A stretch of DNA of 64,000 nucleotides from Microbacterium sp. APC 3901 (GCF_030407765.1 NZ_JASDCU010000012.1:86007-150006), one strand, 5' to 3'; counted from the first letter of the stretch, positions 15,864 through 25,165 are shown. Made by a program: numbers and translations. Notes: generated by a model not told the origin, from the sequence alone.

Positions 15864-17582
15864 GTGACCAACATCTCTCACACCTCTTCAGCCGAGGCGA
15901 CGCGTTCGCCTCGCGAGGTCTTCACCGCGATCTCGGGCCTCGTCGTCGGCATGTTCGTCGCCGTGCTCTCGGGAACCGTGGTCTCGACCTCGATGCCCGT
16001 CATCATCGCCGACCTCGGCGGCACCCAGTCGCAGTACACCTGGGTCATCACGGCCAGTCTTCTGGCGACCGCCGTGTCGACGCCCATCTGGGGCAAGCTC
16101 GCCGACCTCGTCGATCGCAAGATCCTCGTGCAGCTGTCCCTCATCATCTTCACCGTCGGCACCGTGATCGCCGGCTTCTCGACCGACACGAACATGCTCA
16201 TCGCCGTCCGCGTGATCCAGGGCATCGGCGTCGGCGGACTGATGTCGCTCGTGATGATCGCGGTCGCCCTCATCATCTCCCCGCGTGAGCGTGGCAAGTA
16301 CATGGGCGTCGTCGGCGGCATCATGGCACTCGGCACCATCGGCGGCCCGCTGCTCGGTGGACTCCTCACCGATGTGTGGGGCTGGCGCTCGAACTTCTTC
16401 GTCGGCGTGCCCTTCGCGATTCTCGCCCTCGTGCTGCTGCAGTTCACTCTGCACCTGCCCAAGCCGCAGCGAGACAGCAAGGTGTCGATCGACTACTTCG
16501 GCATCGTCCTGCTCGCCGTCGGCGTCTCGACCCTGCTCATCTGGGTCTCGATGGGCGGCAGCGAGTTCGATTGGGACTCGTCGACCAGCATCGTGCTCGC
16601 CGTCATCGCGGGTGTCGCGATCGCGGGCTTCATCACCATCGAGTTCTTCGTCAAGGAACCGATCGTGCCGATGTCGCTGTTCCGCAACCGCACCTTCACG
16701 CTGTCGGTCATCGCCTCCATCGCCATCGGCGTCTCGATGTTCGCGACCTCGGTGTTCCTCGCCCAGTACTTCCAGCTCGCCCGCGGTGCCACACCGACCG
16801 AGTCCGGTCTCATGACCATCCCGATGATCATCGGCCAGATGGGCGCGTCGATCATCATCGGCCAGCTCGTCAGCCGGTTCGGCAAGTGGAAGGGCTGGAT
16901 GATCACCGGCTCGGTGCTCACCACGGTGGGCGTCAGCCTGATGTCGACGCTGCGCTACGACACCCCGTTCCCCCTGGTCGCGACATACATGTTCGTGCTC
17001 GGCGCCGGGCTCGGCATGGTCATGCAGAACCTCACCCTCATCGTGCAGAACGACACGGCTCCGCAGCAGCTGGGCGCGGCGTCGTCGAACGTCAACTTCT
17101 TCCGCACGATCGCCGGCACCATCGGCGTGACCATCATGGGTGCGACCCTCTCGACGAGCGTCGCGAACTACATCACCGATGCGCTCGACGGCTTCACGCC
17201 GACGACGCCCGAAGAGGTCGACGCCCTGAAGCACCTCGCTTCGGGCGACGTGCCGAAGGTCACGCAGCTCCCCGACACGATCCGCTCGATCGTCGAGGGC
17301 GCCTACGGCCACGGCATCGCCGACGCCTTCATCATCGCCATCCCGCTCGCGGTGATCGCGATCATCGCGATCGCGTTCATCAAGAACAAGCCGCTGTCGA
17401 CCAAGAACGCCGCCGAGCAGCTGCGCGAGCAGGCCGAGGAGTCGGTGCTCGAGGTCTCGGAGGCAGAGGTCGGCGCCACGATGTCGACCGGAACGATCCG
17501 ACTCTCCGGCACCGACTCCGCCTCGACCTCGACCGGGTCGGTGACCGTGCTCGAGCGAGACGACCGGGAGTCGAGGCGCTGA
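15864..17582 (+). CDS. DHA2-family (14-TMS) drug:H+ antiporter
   Basis: 572 residues from GTG 15864, chosen because GGAG (15851-15854) precedes it; the earlier frame would run through the promoter. About 14 hydrophobic helices. GTVVSTSMPVIIADLGG, GKLADLVDRKILVQ (motif A) and VRVIQGIGVGGLMSL are EmrB/QacA-type motifs; GGPLLGG belongs to motif C. A soluble tail of about 70 residues (from LSTKNAAEQL) ends the protein. Likely exports hydrophobic drugs or xenobiotics by proton antiport. A MarR regulator follows after 1 bp, and the promoter carries MarR-like operators. Confidence 0.9.
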   Translation: MTNISHTSSAEATRSPREVFTAISGLVVGMFVAVLSGTVVSTSMPVIIADLGGTQSQYTWVITASLLATAVSTPIWGKLADLVDRKILVQLSLIIFTVGTVIAGFSTDTNMLIAVRVIQGIGVGGLMSLVMIAVALIISPRERGKYMGVVGGIMALGTIGGPLLGGLLTDVWGWRSNFFVGVPFAILALVLLQFTLHLPKPQRDSKVSIDYFGIVLLAVGVSTLLIWVSMGGSEFDWDSSTSIVLAVIAGVAIAGFITIEFFVKEPIVPMSLFRNRTFTLSVIASIAIGVSMFATSVFLAQYFQLARGATPTESGLMTIPMIIGQMGASIIIGQLVSRFGKWKGWMITGSVLTTVGVSLMSTLRYDTPFPLVATYMFVLGAGLGMVMQNLTLIVQNDTAPQQLGAASSNVNFFRTIAGTIGVTIMGATLSTSVANYITDALDGFTPTTPEEVDALKHLASGDVPKVTQLPDTIRSIVEGAYGHGIADAFIIAIPLAVIAIIAIAFIKNKPLSTKNAAEQLREQAEESVLEVSEAEVGATMSTGTIRLSGTDSASTSTGSVTVLERDDRESRR

Positions 17583-17583
17583 C

Positions 17584-18039
17584 ATGACCACCCCTGTGGC
17601 GGTCGAGCCCGCCGATGTCGACACCGCGCTCGGCGACCTGCAGACGCATCTCAACCTGATCTTCGCGAGGACCAGGACGCTCTGGAAGGAGTCGGCCGCG
17701 CGCATCGACCCCGAGCTGCAGGTGGGCGGCTACAAGCTGCTGACCTTCATCGAACGGGCCGAGTCGGCGAATGCGCACGAGCTGGCCGAGCGCTTCGAGA
17801 TGGACAAGTCGGTCATCAGCCGTCAGGTGCGGATGCTCGAGGAGCTCGGCCTGATCGAGTCGCGGCCTGACGAGCGAGACGGCCGGTTGCGGGTGCTGAC
17901 GCCCACACCGACCGCCTGTGCCGTGCTCGCCGAGCTGCGCAGAGACCACGCGTCACGTCTGCGGACGATCGTGGCCGAGCTCACGCAGGACGAGATCCAG
18001 GCGGCATCCAAGGTCTTCCGCCTGTTGGCCGAGGTCTGA
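17584..18039 (+). CDS. MarR-family transcriptional regulator
   Basis: 151 residues: winged-helix core with ELAERFEMDKSVISRQVRMLEELGLIESRPDERDGR (about 65-100), the MarR recognition helix and wing. Dimerisation helices lie at both ends. It starts 1 bp after the exporter stop, so it is almost certainly co-transcribed and likely represses the operon through the paired inverted repeats at 15796-15840, released by an exporter substrate. Ligand unknown. It is a relative of the MarR at 20709 (similar DKS-x-(I/V)SR and LG-L-(I/V)ES segments). Confidence 0.9.
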   Translation: MTTPVAVEPADVDTALGDLQTHLNLIFARTRTLWKESAARIDPELQVGGYKLLTFIERAESANAHELAERFEMDKSVISRQVRMLEELGLIESRPDERDGRLRVLTPTPTACAVLAELRRDHASRLRTIVAELTQDEIQAASKVFRLLAEV

Positions 18040-18047
18040 CCGAAGAA

Positions 18048-18077
18048 CCGGGCCGATCACGCGACGTATCGGCCCGG
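18048..18077 (+). terminator. Hairpin after the MFS-marR operon
   Basis: Perfect 10-bp stem CCGGGCCGAT / ATCGGCCCGG with a 10-nt loop, 9 bp after the marR stop. There is no clear T-run, but GC-rich hairpins of this sort commonly end actinobacterial operons. Confidence 0.5.
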
Positions 18078-18163
18078 GTTGTCGATCGCGAAATATTGTG
18101 GTTCAGTCGAATGTCTTGACTTCGCGATTCGGCGTCCCAAGACCGTAAAGAACGGTACGTCGG

Positions 18164-18907
18164 ATGAACTGGATCGCCTCCAACCTCGGATTGATCTTCG
18201 ATCTGACGATCAACCACGTGCGTCTGGCGATCGTTCCCATCATTCTCGGCTTCCTGATCGCGGTGCCGCTCGGCTGGGTGGCCAGTCGCAACCGCGTCGC
18301 CCGGACGTTCATCATCACGACGGGCAGCCTGCTCTACACGATCCCGTCCCTGCCGCTCTTCGTGATCCTGCCGGTCATCCTCGGCACCCGGATCCTCGAT
18401 GACACGAATCTGGTCGTGGCGCTCACGATCTATGCGGTCGCGATCATGCTGCGCTCGGCGACGGACGCCTTCGGATCGGTCGACCGGTCGATCATCGAGT
18501 CGGCGAAGGCCATCGGCTTCTCACGCGGCGGCCGGTTCTGGCGCGTCGAGTTCCCGCTCGCAGGCCCCGTGCTGATCGCCGGGCTACGCGTCGTCTCCGT
18601 GTCGACCATCGCCCTCGTCTCGGTGGGCGTGATCATCGGCTCCGAGAACCTCGGCTACCTCTTTCAGAACGGCAAACAGCGCGGCATCCTCGAGGAGGTC
18701 GTCGTCGGCATCGTCATGAGTCTGCTCATCGCCCTCGTCTTCGACCTGATCCTGGTGGCGATCGCGCGGGTGCTCATGCCCTGGAGCCGCGCCGCGGACG
18801 TGCGTGCGAAGAGCGGCGATCCGACCGACGCGGAACCCGGAGCCGATGCCGCGACCGACAGCGCCGGCATCCGTCGGGTGCTCGCACCTCCGGGAGAGGG
18901 GATCTGA
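18164..18907 (+). CDS. Compatible-solute ABC transporter permease (OpuCB/ProW-like)
   Basis: 247 residues with about six helices and the binding-protein-dependent permease EAA region (ESAKAIGFSRGGRFWRVEFPLAGPVLIAGLR, about 108-138). PLGWVASRNR and YTIPSLPLFVILPVILGTRI are typical of the OpuC/ProW/YehW group that imports glycine betaine, carnitine or choline. A charged tail follows. It is first in a three-gene operon, but no ATP-binding subunit gene precedes it, which is atypical. Its TGA and the next ATG share one base. Confidence 0.88.
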   Translation: MNWIASNLGLIFDLTINHVRLAIVPIILGFLIAVPLGWVASRNRVARTFIITTGSLLYTIPSLPLFVILPVILGTRILDDTNLVVALTIYAVAIMLRSATDAFGSVDRSIIESAKAIGFSRGGRFWRVEFPLAGPVLIAGLRVVSVSTIALVSVGVIIGSENLGYLFQNGKQRGILEEVVVGIVMSLLIALVFDLILVAIARVLMPWSRAADVRAKSGDPTDAEPGADAATDSAGIRRVLAPPGEGI

Positions 18908-19677
18908 TGAACTTCTTCCTCGACGCCATCGCCTGGATCCTCGACCCCGCCAACTGGGTGCCGGGCTCGCAGAGCCCGCTTCCCATCGGCGACCGACTCG
19001 TCGAGCACCTGCTCTACTCGGGTGTCTCGCTCGTCATAGCGATGCTGATCGCTCTTCCGCTCGGCTTCTACATCGGGCACACCGGACACGGTCGTCAGTT
19101 CGTGATCGGGTTCACCGGCGCCATGCGCGCTCTCCCGACGCTCGGTCTCCTGTTCTTCCTCACCATGGTGCTGCGTTCCGGTCTGAGCACCACCCCGGCC
19201 GTCCTCGTCGGGTCCGTCATCGCGTTCGTCCTGCTGGCGATACCGTCGCTGCTCGCCGGCGCCTACGCCGGGCTCGAGAGCGTGGGCCGCGAATCGATCG
19301 ATGCCGCGCGATCGATCGGGATGACGGAGATGCAGATCCTGCGCAAGGTCGAGATCCCCCTCGGACTGCCGGTGATAATCGGCGGCGTCCGCTCGGCCAC
19401 GCTGCAGGTCATCGCGACCGTGACGATCGCGTCCTACGTCGGACTCGGTGGCCTGGGGCGCATCATCTCGTCCGGCATCGGCCTCAACGACTACACCGTG
19501 ATCCTGGGCGGAGCGCTCCTGGTGACCGTTCTCGCCCTGAGCGTCGACGGTCTCTTCGCGCTTCTCCAGCGCCTCACCCGCACTCGGGGGCGTTCGACCC
19601 GTCCGACCCGCAGCTTGAAACGACAAAGGTCGGATGCCGCCGTGGCGCCGAACCTCGACGAAAGGATCCCCGCATGA
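18907..19677 (+). CDS. Compatible-solute ABC transporter permease (OpuCD-like)
   Basis: 256 residues, second permease of the importer. GFYIGHTGHGRQFVIGFTGAMRALPTLGLLFFLTMVL and the EAA motif ESIDAARSIGMTEMQILRKVEIPLGLPVIIGGVR are diagnostic for this permease family. About five or six helices, with a basic tail rich in Arg and Ser/Thr. The ATGA overlap with the binding-protein gene indicates coupled translation. Confidence 0.88.
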   Translation: MNFFLDAIAWILDPANWVPGSQSPLPIGDRLVEHLLYSGVSLVIAMLIALPLGFYIGHTGHGRQFVIGFTGAMRALPTLGLLFFLTMVLRSGLSTTPAVLVGSVIAFVLLAIPSLLAGAYAGLESVGRESIDAARSIGMTEMQILRKVEIPLGLPVIIGGVRSATLQVIATVTIASYVGLGGLGRIISSGIGLNDYTVILGGALLVTVLALSVDGLFALLQRLTRTRGRSTRPTRSLKRQRSDAAVAPNLDERIPA

Positions 19678-20624
19678 CCTCTCGAGCCCGCAAGACCCGG
19701 CTGGCAGCATGCCTGATCGCCGTGAGCACCACCGTCGCACTCGCCGGCTGCGCGACCGCCGACCCGACGTCATCCGGGGGTGGAGGCGCTGCTGAGGGCG
19801 ACGCCATCATCGTCGGCTCCTTCGCCTTCCCCGAGAGCGAGATCCTCGGCGAGATCTATGCGCAGGCGCTCGAGGCCGAAGGGTTCGACGTGTCGACCAA
19901 GTTCAACATCGGTCCGCGACAGCAGACGATCCCCGCTCTGCAGGACGGGTCGATCAACCTCATCCCGGAGTACAACGGCAACCTGCTGGCCTACTACGAC
20001 ACAGCCTACGAGGAGCGGACGACCGAGGACGTCGACGCCGCGCTGCCGGATGCCGTGGGCGCAGACGACCTGCAGGTGCTCGACTCGGCTGCGGCCGAGG
20101 ACAAGGACGCCTATGTGGTGACGAAGAAGACCGCCGAGGACAACGACCTGACGGCGATCGGCGACCTGAAGGCGCTGGAGCCCTTCTCACTCGCCTCGAA
20201 CCCCCAGTTCGGCGAACTCGGCTACGGCATCCCGGGCCTGCGTGACGTCTATGGGGTGGGCGTGGAGGCGGGCCAGGTCACGTTTGTCCCCTATGAGGAT
20301 TTCGGCGGCCCCGACACGGTGCAGGCGCTCGTGGACGGCACGGTTCAGGTCGCGGACATCTACACGACCTCGCCGGCGATCAAGGCCGAAGACCTCGTCG
20401 TCCTCGAGGACCCCGAGAACATGATCTCGGCGCAGAACGTCATTCCGCTGCTCTCGAAGGACATCTACACCGACGAGCTCGCAGACGTGCTCAACGCGAT
20501 CTCGGCGAAGCTCACCACCGATGACCTGATCGATCTGCGCGAACGGGTCGAGGGAGACGAGAAGGCGTCGGCTGCGACCGCCGCGGAGGAGTGGCTCACC
20601 GCCGCGGGTCTGCTCGACGAGTGA
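19674..20624 (+). CDS. Substrate-binding lipoprotein of glycine betaine/carnitine/choline-type ABC transporter (OpuCC-like)
   Basis: 316 residues. Signal peptide with lipobox VALAGC (about 22-27), a Gly/Ser linker, then an OpuAC-type domain: IIVGSFAFPESEILGEIYAQALEAEGFDV, LQDGSINLIPEYNGNLLAYY and FVPYEDFGGPDTVQALVDGTVQVADIYTTSP. These are the typical QAT-importer binding-protein segments. Anchored to the outer face of the membrane, it would deliver osmoprotectant to the two permeases. Operon end is marked by a strong hairpin at 20659-20691. Confidence 0.9.
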   Translation: MTSRARKTRLAACLIAVSTTVALAGCATADPTSSGGGGAAEGDAIIVGSFAFPESEILGEIYAQALEAEGFDVSTKFNIGPRQQTIPALQDGSINLIPEYNGNLLAYYDTAYEERTTEDVDAALPDAVGADDLQVLDSAAAEDKDAYVVTKKTAEDNDLTAIGDLKALEPFSLASNPQFGELGYGIPGLRDVYGVGVEAGQVTFVPYEDFGGPDTVQALVDGTVQVADIYTTSPAIKAEDLVVLEDPENMISAQNVIPLLSKDIYTDELADVLNAISAKLTTDDLIDLRERVEGDEKASAATAAEEWLTAAGLLDE

Positions 20625-20658
20625 TCACGCAGCCGATCTGCGAGTCGATGATCTGATC

Positions 20659-20691
20659 GAAGCCCCGCCGTCTCTCGGACGGCGGGGCTTC
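20659..20691 (+). terminator. Strong intrinsic terminator-like hairpin after the OpuC-type operon
   Basis: 14-bp perfect stem GAAGCCCCGCCGTC / GACGGCGGGGCTTC with a 5-nt loop, 34 bp after the stop and just before the next MarR gene. Confidence 0.75.
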
Positions 20692-20708
20692 GCCGTAAGC
20701 TGACGACC

Positions 20709-21227
20709 ATGAGTGCCTCGCCCGACGAACCCGCCCGCGAGGGCGCGCCCGCCGCTGATGCCGAAGGCGCCGAGCCCCTCGACCCGGCCGAGCTAGATCC
20801 GGCTGAACTCGACCAGGCGATCTCGAGGGTCGAGCACGAGCTGGGAAGGCTCTTCGCCCGTATCCGGGTGAGCTGGCGTGAAGCGGCGCAGACCGTGCAT
20901 CCCGACCTGCAGCCGCTCGGATACCAGGTGCTGACGTCGATAGCGACCGGCAAGGCCACATCGGCCGGGGCGATCATCGAGCGTCTGCAGACCGACAAGT
21001 CGGCCGTCAGCCGGCACGTGCGGCAGCTGGAGCATCTCGGGCTGGTCGAGAGCGTCCCTGACCCCGACGATCGACGGGCGCGCGTGCTCGTCGCGACCGA
21101 GCTGGCGCAGGAGCGCGTCGCCCTGGCTCGCTCTCGCTATGAGGAGCGTCTCGGCGAGCGGCTGCGCCGCTGGTCGGCCCAGGACCTCGACCATTTCGCC
21201 GAGCTGCTCGCCGCGTTCGGCGACTGA
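20709..21227 (+). CDS. MarR-family transcriptional regulator with acidic N-terminal extension
   Basis: 172 residues. About 35 N-terminal residues are acidic and repetitive (LDPAELDPAELDQ), followed by the MarR fold; the recognition segment is TDKSAVSRHVRQLEHLGLVESVPDPDDRRARVL (about 97-130). It stands alone between terminator 20659-20691 and an FMN reductase gene 84 bp downstream on the same strand, so the reductase is a possible target. Ligand unknown. Confidence 0.88.
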   Translation: MSASPDEPAREGAPAADAEGAEPLDPAELDPAELDQAISRVEHELGRLFARIRVSWREAAQTVHPDLQPLGYQVLTSIATGKATSAGAIIERLQTDKSAVSRHVRQLEHLGLVESVPDPDDRRARVLVATELAQERVALARSRYEERLGERLRRWSAQDLDHFAELLAAFGD

Positions 21228-21311
21228 GGACGCAGGCGGCGCAGACAGCTCTGGACGCCGACGCGTCTTCGGAGAAGACTGATCCCACCGCTACAGGAAT
21301 GAGGAACAGTC

Positions 21312-21887
21312 ATGGCGTACAGGGTCGGATACTTCGTCGGAAGCCTCTCATCCACCTCGATCAACCGCATCCTCGCGACGGCGCTGATCAGGCTGGCTCC
21401 GGACGATCTGGAATTCTTCGAGATCCCCATCAGGGACCTCCCGCTGTACAGCCAGGACTTCGACGACGACTATCCCGCCGTCGCCGTGGATCTCAAGGAA
21501 TCGATCGACTCGGCGGATGCCGTGCTCTTCGTCACCCCCGAGTACAACCGCTCGATTCCGGGGGGACTCAAGAACGCGATCGACTGGGCCTCACGGCCGT
21601 GGGGTCAGAACTCGTTCGACCACATCCCGGCCGCCGTCATCGGAGCATCGGTCGGCGCGATCGGCACGGCCGTCGCCCAGCAGAGTCTGCGCGGCGTGCT
21701 CAGCTTCTGCAACGCCCGCCAGATGACCGCACCCGAGGCCTACATCCAGTTCTCGTCCGAGACGTTCGCCGACGACGGCACCGTCACGAACGAGGGCACG
21801 GCGACGTTCCTGCGCGACTACCTGGTCGAGTTCCGCGACCACATCGAGCGTGTGCTCACCGTGCTGCCCCGCGACACCGACGCGTGA
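21312..21887 (+). CDS. NADPH-dependent FMN reductase family protein
   Basis: 191 residues, flavodoxin-like fold. YFVGSLSSTSINRILA is the FMN phosphate-binding loop and LFVTPEYNRSIPGGLKNAIDWASR is the family signature (PEYN-x-S-x-PG-x-LKNAIDW) seen in quinone and azo reductases of this group. GGAACAGTC precedes the ATG. Cytoplasmic, uses NAD(P)H to reduce FMN or quinones; probable role in oxidative or quinone stress. A MarR regulator lies just upstream. Confidence 0.9.
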   Translation: MAYRVGYFVGSLSSTSINRILATALIRLAPDDLEFFEIPIRDLPLYSQDFDDDYPAVAVDLKESIDSADAVLFVTPEYNRSIPGGLKNAIDWASRPWGQNSFDHIPAAVIGASVGAIGTAVAQQSLRGVLSFCNARQMTAPEAYIQFSSETFADDGTVTNEGTATFLRDYLVEFRDHIERVLTVLPRDTDA

Positions 21888-21949
21888 ATCGGGTCGCGTC
21901 GCAGGCCATCTGAGCCGCAACCGCGTCGCATCCGCGTAGCCTGAATGGC

Positions 21950-22585
21950 ATGACGCTCACGAAAGCCCGCACCGCCGCCGAGGTCGTCGACTGGAGGCGT
22001 CGGGTCTTCGCCCTCTACGACGCCGTGCGACGGGCGGACTCCGCCGAAGAGGCGCACGAGCTGTGGCGGATCGAGCGCGACGACCTGATGCTGCACCACG
22101 CGGCGACTCCGCTCCTGACCGACGATCGACCCCTGTTCGAGGGGCTGCCGATCGCCTCGTACGATCCGCAGTGGCGATTCGAGCTGCCCATCCTGCCCGC
22201 GGAACCCGGCGGCTTCGACTTCGCGACCGGCACCGACGGCGTCGTGCCCTTCGAGCGCATCGGCAGGGTCGAGGTCCCCGACACCGGCTCGCTCGACGTG
22301 TGGCGGCTGACGACCTACGGGGGCGGGATCTTCATCCCGGTGCGCGACGCGCTCGCCGGTCGGCCGGGTGGCACGTACGGGGGAGGGCGCTACCTGATCG
22401 ACACGATCAAGGGTGCAGACCTCGGATCGGATGCCGAGCGCGGCACGATCGTGCTCGACTTCAACTTCGCCTACAACCCGTCGTGCGCCTACGACCCGGC
22501 GTGGGCGTGCCCGCTCGCGCAGCCCGGCAACGTGCTGCCGGTGGCGGTCCCGGTGGGCGAGATGTACGGCCGCGCAGCCGACTGA
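21950..22585 (+). CDS. DUF1684 family protein
   Basis: 211 residues. The domain signatures are all present: VVDWRRRVFALY near the N terminus, then YGGGIFIPVRDALAG, TYGGGRYLIDTIKGADLG and LDFNFAYNPSCAYDPAWACPLAQPGNVLPVAVPVGE. The last segment, with two cysteines, is invariant in DUF1684 proteins. Cytoplasmic; no experimentally defined function that I can state. Its position between redox enzymes may or may not be meaningful. Confidence 0.9.
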   Translation: MTLTKARTAAEVVDWRRRVFALYDAVRRADSAEEAHELWRIERDDLMLHHAATPLLTDDRPLFEGLPIASYDPQWRFELPILPAEPGGFDFATGTDGVVPFERIGRVEVPDTGSLDVWRLTTYGGGIFIPVRDALAGRPGGTYGGGRYLIDTIKGADLGSDAERGTIVLDFNFAYNPSCAYDPAWACPLAQPGNVLPVAVPVGEMYGRAAD

Positions 22586-22647
22586 GCATCCGGCCTGAAT
22601 GGGACGGCCGGGGAATACCGAACCCGTCACGGGGCTTGTTCCTGAGC

Positions 22648-23736
22648 GTGACTCTTTTCGAACCGGCCGTCTTCGGCGCCCTGCAGCTGTCCAACCGCGT
22701 CGTCATGGCGCCCCTCACCCGCACGCGTGCGGACGATGGGGGAGTGCCCACCGAGACCATGGTCGAGTACTACCGCCAGCGGGCCGGTCAGGGCCTCATC
22801 ATCTCGGAGGGGACGTGGCCGGCGGCCGAGGGCAAGTCCTACTCGGGCCAGCCCGGAATCGTCACGCCCGAGCAGATCGCCGGCTGGAGCCGCGTCGCCG
22901 CCGCTGTGCACGAGGCGGGCGGCACCATCGTCATGCAGTTGATGCACGGCGGACGAGTGTCGCACCCCGCGATCTCGGGTGAGCCGCGCGTCGTGGCTCC
23001 GAGCGCGCTCGCCGCTCCGGGCCAGACCCACACCCCGGTCGGCAAGGTCGACATGCCGGTGGCCCACGCGCTCACGCTCGAGGAGATCCCCGCGGTCGTC
23101 GAGCAGTTCGTGCAGGCAGCGCGCAACGCGATCGAGGCGGGCTTCGACGGCGTCGAGGTGCACGGCGCGAACGGCTACCTCGTGCAGGAGTTCCTGTCGC
23201 CGGTGTCGAACGTCCGCGACGATCAGTACGGCGGATCGCCGGAGAACCGCGCCCGCTTCGCCGTCGAGGTCACCCGCGCGGTGGCAGAGGCGGTCGGCGC
23301 CGACCGCACCGGCATCCGTCTGTCGCCGCAGCACAACATCCAGGGCGTCCTCGAAGAGGATGACGACGATGCGCTCGCCACCTACCTCGCCGTCGCCGAG
23401 GGCCTCGCTCCGCTCGGCCTCGCCTTCATCGACGTGCTCAGCGCCGCGCCGACCGGCGAGCTGGTGCAGCGCATCCGCCGCACCGCCGGAGCGCCCCTCA
23501 TCGTCAACTCGGGCTTCGCGTCGCCCACCACGCGCGCCGAGGCCGAGGTGCTCATCTCGGAGGGATGGGCGGATGCCGTGGCCGTCGGCCGCCCGGTGAT
23601 CGCGAACCCCGACCTCGTCGAGCGCTGGCGTCAGGATGCCGAGCTCAACGAGCCCCGTCCCGCGCTGTTCTACGGCCGCACTGCCGAGGGCTACACCGAC
23701 TACCCGTCGCTGGAGTCCGTGCGCGCCGACGCCTGA
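22648..23736 (+). CDS. Old yellow enzyme family NADH:flavin oxidoreductase (ene-reductase)
   Basis: 362 residues from GTG 22648; no strong ribosome-binding site, but the conserved LFEPAVFGALQLSNRVVMAPLTRTRA begins immediately. TIM-barrel FMN enzyme: GQPGIVTPEQIAGW, MQLMHGGRVSHP, FDGVEVHGANGYLVQEFLSPVSNVRDDQYGGSPENRARF (catalytic Tyr region) and DAVAVGRPVIANPDLVERW (phosphate site). Closest to the NemA/OYE class reducing activated alkenes, nitro compounds or nitrate esters. Monocistronic by appearance, with 62 bp before it. Confidence 0.92.
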   Translation: MTLFEPAVFGALQLSNRVVMAPLTRTRADDGGVPTETMVEYYRQRAGQGLIISEGTWPAAEGKSYSGQPGIVTPEQIAGWSRVAAAVHEAGGTIVMQLMHGGRVSHPAISGEPRVVAPSALAAPGQTHTPVGKVDMPVAHALTLEEIPAVVEQFVQAARNAIEAGFDGVEVHGANGYLVQEFLSPVSNVRDDQYGGSPENRARFAVEVTRAVAEAVGADRTGIRLSPQHNIQGVLEEDDDDALATYLAVAEGLAPLGLAFIDVLSAAPTGELVQRIRRTAGAPLIVNSGFASPTTRAEAEVLISEGWADAVAVGRPVIANPDLVERWRQDAELNEPRPALFYGRTAEGYTDYPSLESVRADA

Positions 23737-23761
23737 TCTCGGGCCCGCGGGTCGGTGCGGC

Positions 23762-25165
23762 TCAGCGCCGCACGACCCGCGCCCGCGTCTTCGCGACGCT
23801 GCTGAGGGTGGCGCGCACCGGTGTGCCCAGATACAGACCGAGCGATGCCCCCGAGGCCAGCGCGATGCCGATGACCACGGCGTCGACCAGCGAGCCTCCG
23901 ATGCCCACGACGCCCGAGGCCGACCCCGCCGAGTGGATCATCTCGAGAAGCCCCTGGAACACCGCGACACCGGGCACGAGGGGCACGATGGCCGCGGTGG
24001 TCACGGCGACGGACGGCACGTGCAGCTTCACGGCGATCAGCATCCCGATGAAGCTCGCCAGCAGCGCTCCGATCGCGCTCGCGGCCGCCGGATGCAGGTT
24101 CAGGCCGACCATCGCGGCGTATCCGGCGATGGTCACGGCGCTGAGCAGCGCGCTCACGAGGATGATGCGGATGCCGGCGCCGTTGAAGACGGCGACGGCG
24201 ATCGCGATGATGATCGCCCCGAGGAACTGATTCAGCACAGGACCGAACGGGGCGGGGTCGTCGGGCAGGCCCATCGTGAAGCCGAGCACGCTGCCGAGTT
24301 CGAGTCCGACGAGGATGCCGATCACGACGCCGAGCGTCTGCATCGTCAGATCGAGGATGCGCCCGCCCGCGGTGAGCGCGAAACCGTCGATCGCATCCTG
24401 AGCGGCTCCGACGACGGTGAGGCCGGCGAGCATGAGCACGATCCCCGAGGCCACGATGATCGAGGGGCGGATGCCGACGAACGGCTCGATGCCCGCCGAG
24501 CCGAGCGCCGAGACGGCGACCGCGACCCCCGTGGTGACGAAACCTCCGGCGATCTGGCTGAAGAACAGGGGGACCCGGGCTCGGGCGAGACCCGCCTGGG
24601 TCAGCGCCGCGCACAGCGCCGCGATGAAGGTGAGCCCGACGATGAGCGCCGAGGCCCCGAGCATGATGCTGACGCCGACCGCCAGCAGCGCTCGGGCCAC
24701 GATGACGACGGGCTGCTGGTAGCGGAACGGCACTCGGCGCAGCACACGGAACGCGGTGCGGGCCGATTCGAGGTCGAGGCCGTCGTCGATGTCGGCGACC
24801 AGGGCCTGCACGCGCTGCAGTTTGGCGTGATCGGGTGCGGCGACCCGCACGACGCGCACGAGAGTCTCGGGCCAGACCTCGCCACTGAGGTGGAACGAGA
24901 CCGTGATCGAGTTGTACGTGACATCGACCTGCACGTCTCGCATGCCGTAGGCGGCGCAGACGCGGGTGATCGCCAGCGTCACCTCGTGCGCGGAGGCGCC
25001 GACACCGAACATCGACTCACCGATGCGAGTCGCGAGATCGAGGATCCTCGGCACCGTGCGTTCGTCGATGACGGGCATCGCCTCGGTGTGGGCGACGGCG
25101 GAGGGATCTGTGTGCAGGATGCGCTGCACGGAGGCGAGCAGTCGCCGCGGGGGGTTCGGGGACAC
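23762..25165 (-). CDS. thrE: Threonine/serine exporter (ThrE family)
   Basis: 467 residues, from GTG 25163-25165. The N-terminal cytoplasmic domain (about 1-170) contains MFGVGASAHEVTLAITRVCAAYGM and VTYNSITVSFH, the ThrE/DUF1212 signature; ten hydrophobic helices follow, with the second module equivalent to ThrE_2. This is the single-chain architecture of the Corynebacterium glutamicum exporter. Role: export of threonine/serine by proton motive force. Convergent to the OYE gene; 19 bp separate it from the upstream small DUF7882-type gene, which may share its transcript. Confidence 0.88.
   Translation of the reverse strand: MSPNPPRRLLASVQRILHTDPSAVAHTEAMPVIDERTVPRILDLATRIGESMFGVGASAHEVTLAITRVCAAYGMRDVQVDVTYNSITVSFHLSGEVWPETLVRVVRVAAPDHAKLQRVQALVADIDDGLDLESARTAFRVLRRVPFRYQQPVVIVARALLAVGVSIMLGASALIVGLTFIAALCAALTQAGLARARVPLFFSQIAGGFVTTGVAVAVSALGSAGIEPFVGIRPSIIVASGIVLMLAGLTVVGAAQDAIDGFALTAGGRILDLTMQTLGVVIGILVGLELGSVLGFTMGLPDDPAPFGPVLNQFLGAIIIAIAVAVFNGAGIRIILVSALLSAVTIAGYAAMVGLNLHPAAASAIGALLASFIGMLIAVKLHVPSVAVTTAAIVPLVPGVAVFQGLLEMIHSAGSASGVVGIGGSLVDAVVIGIALASGASLGLYLGTPVRATLSSVAKTRARVVRR

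Noticed and set aside
15888..17705. 605-codon open frame on the minus strand opposite the MFS exporter
   Set aside because: Composition is Asp/His/Arg/Gly repeats typical of antisense frames in high-GC DNA, and it lies opposite a clear 14-helix transporter. Similar long antisense frames at 34820-36919, 40373-42022 and 59100-60382 were rejected for the same reason.
18116..18150. Promoter TTGACT before the OpuC-type operon
   Set aside because: The -35-like box is good but no acceptable -10 hexamer lies 16-18 bp downstream.
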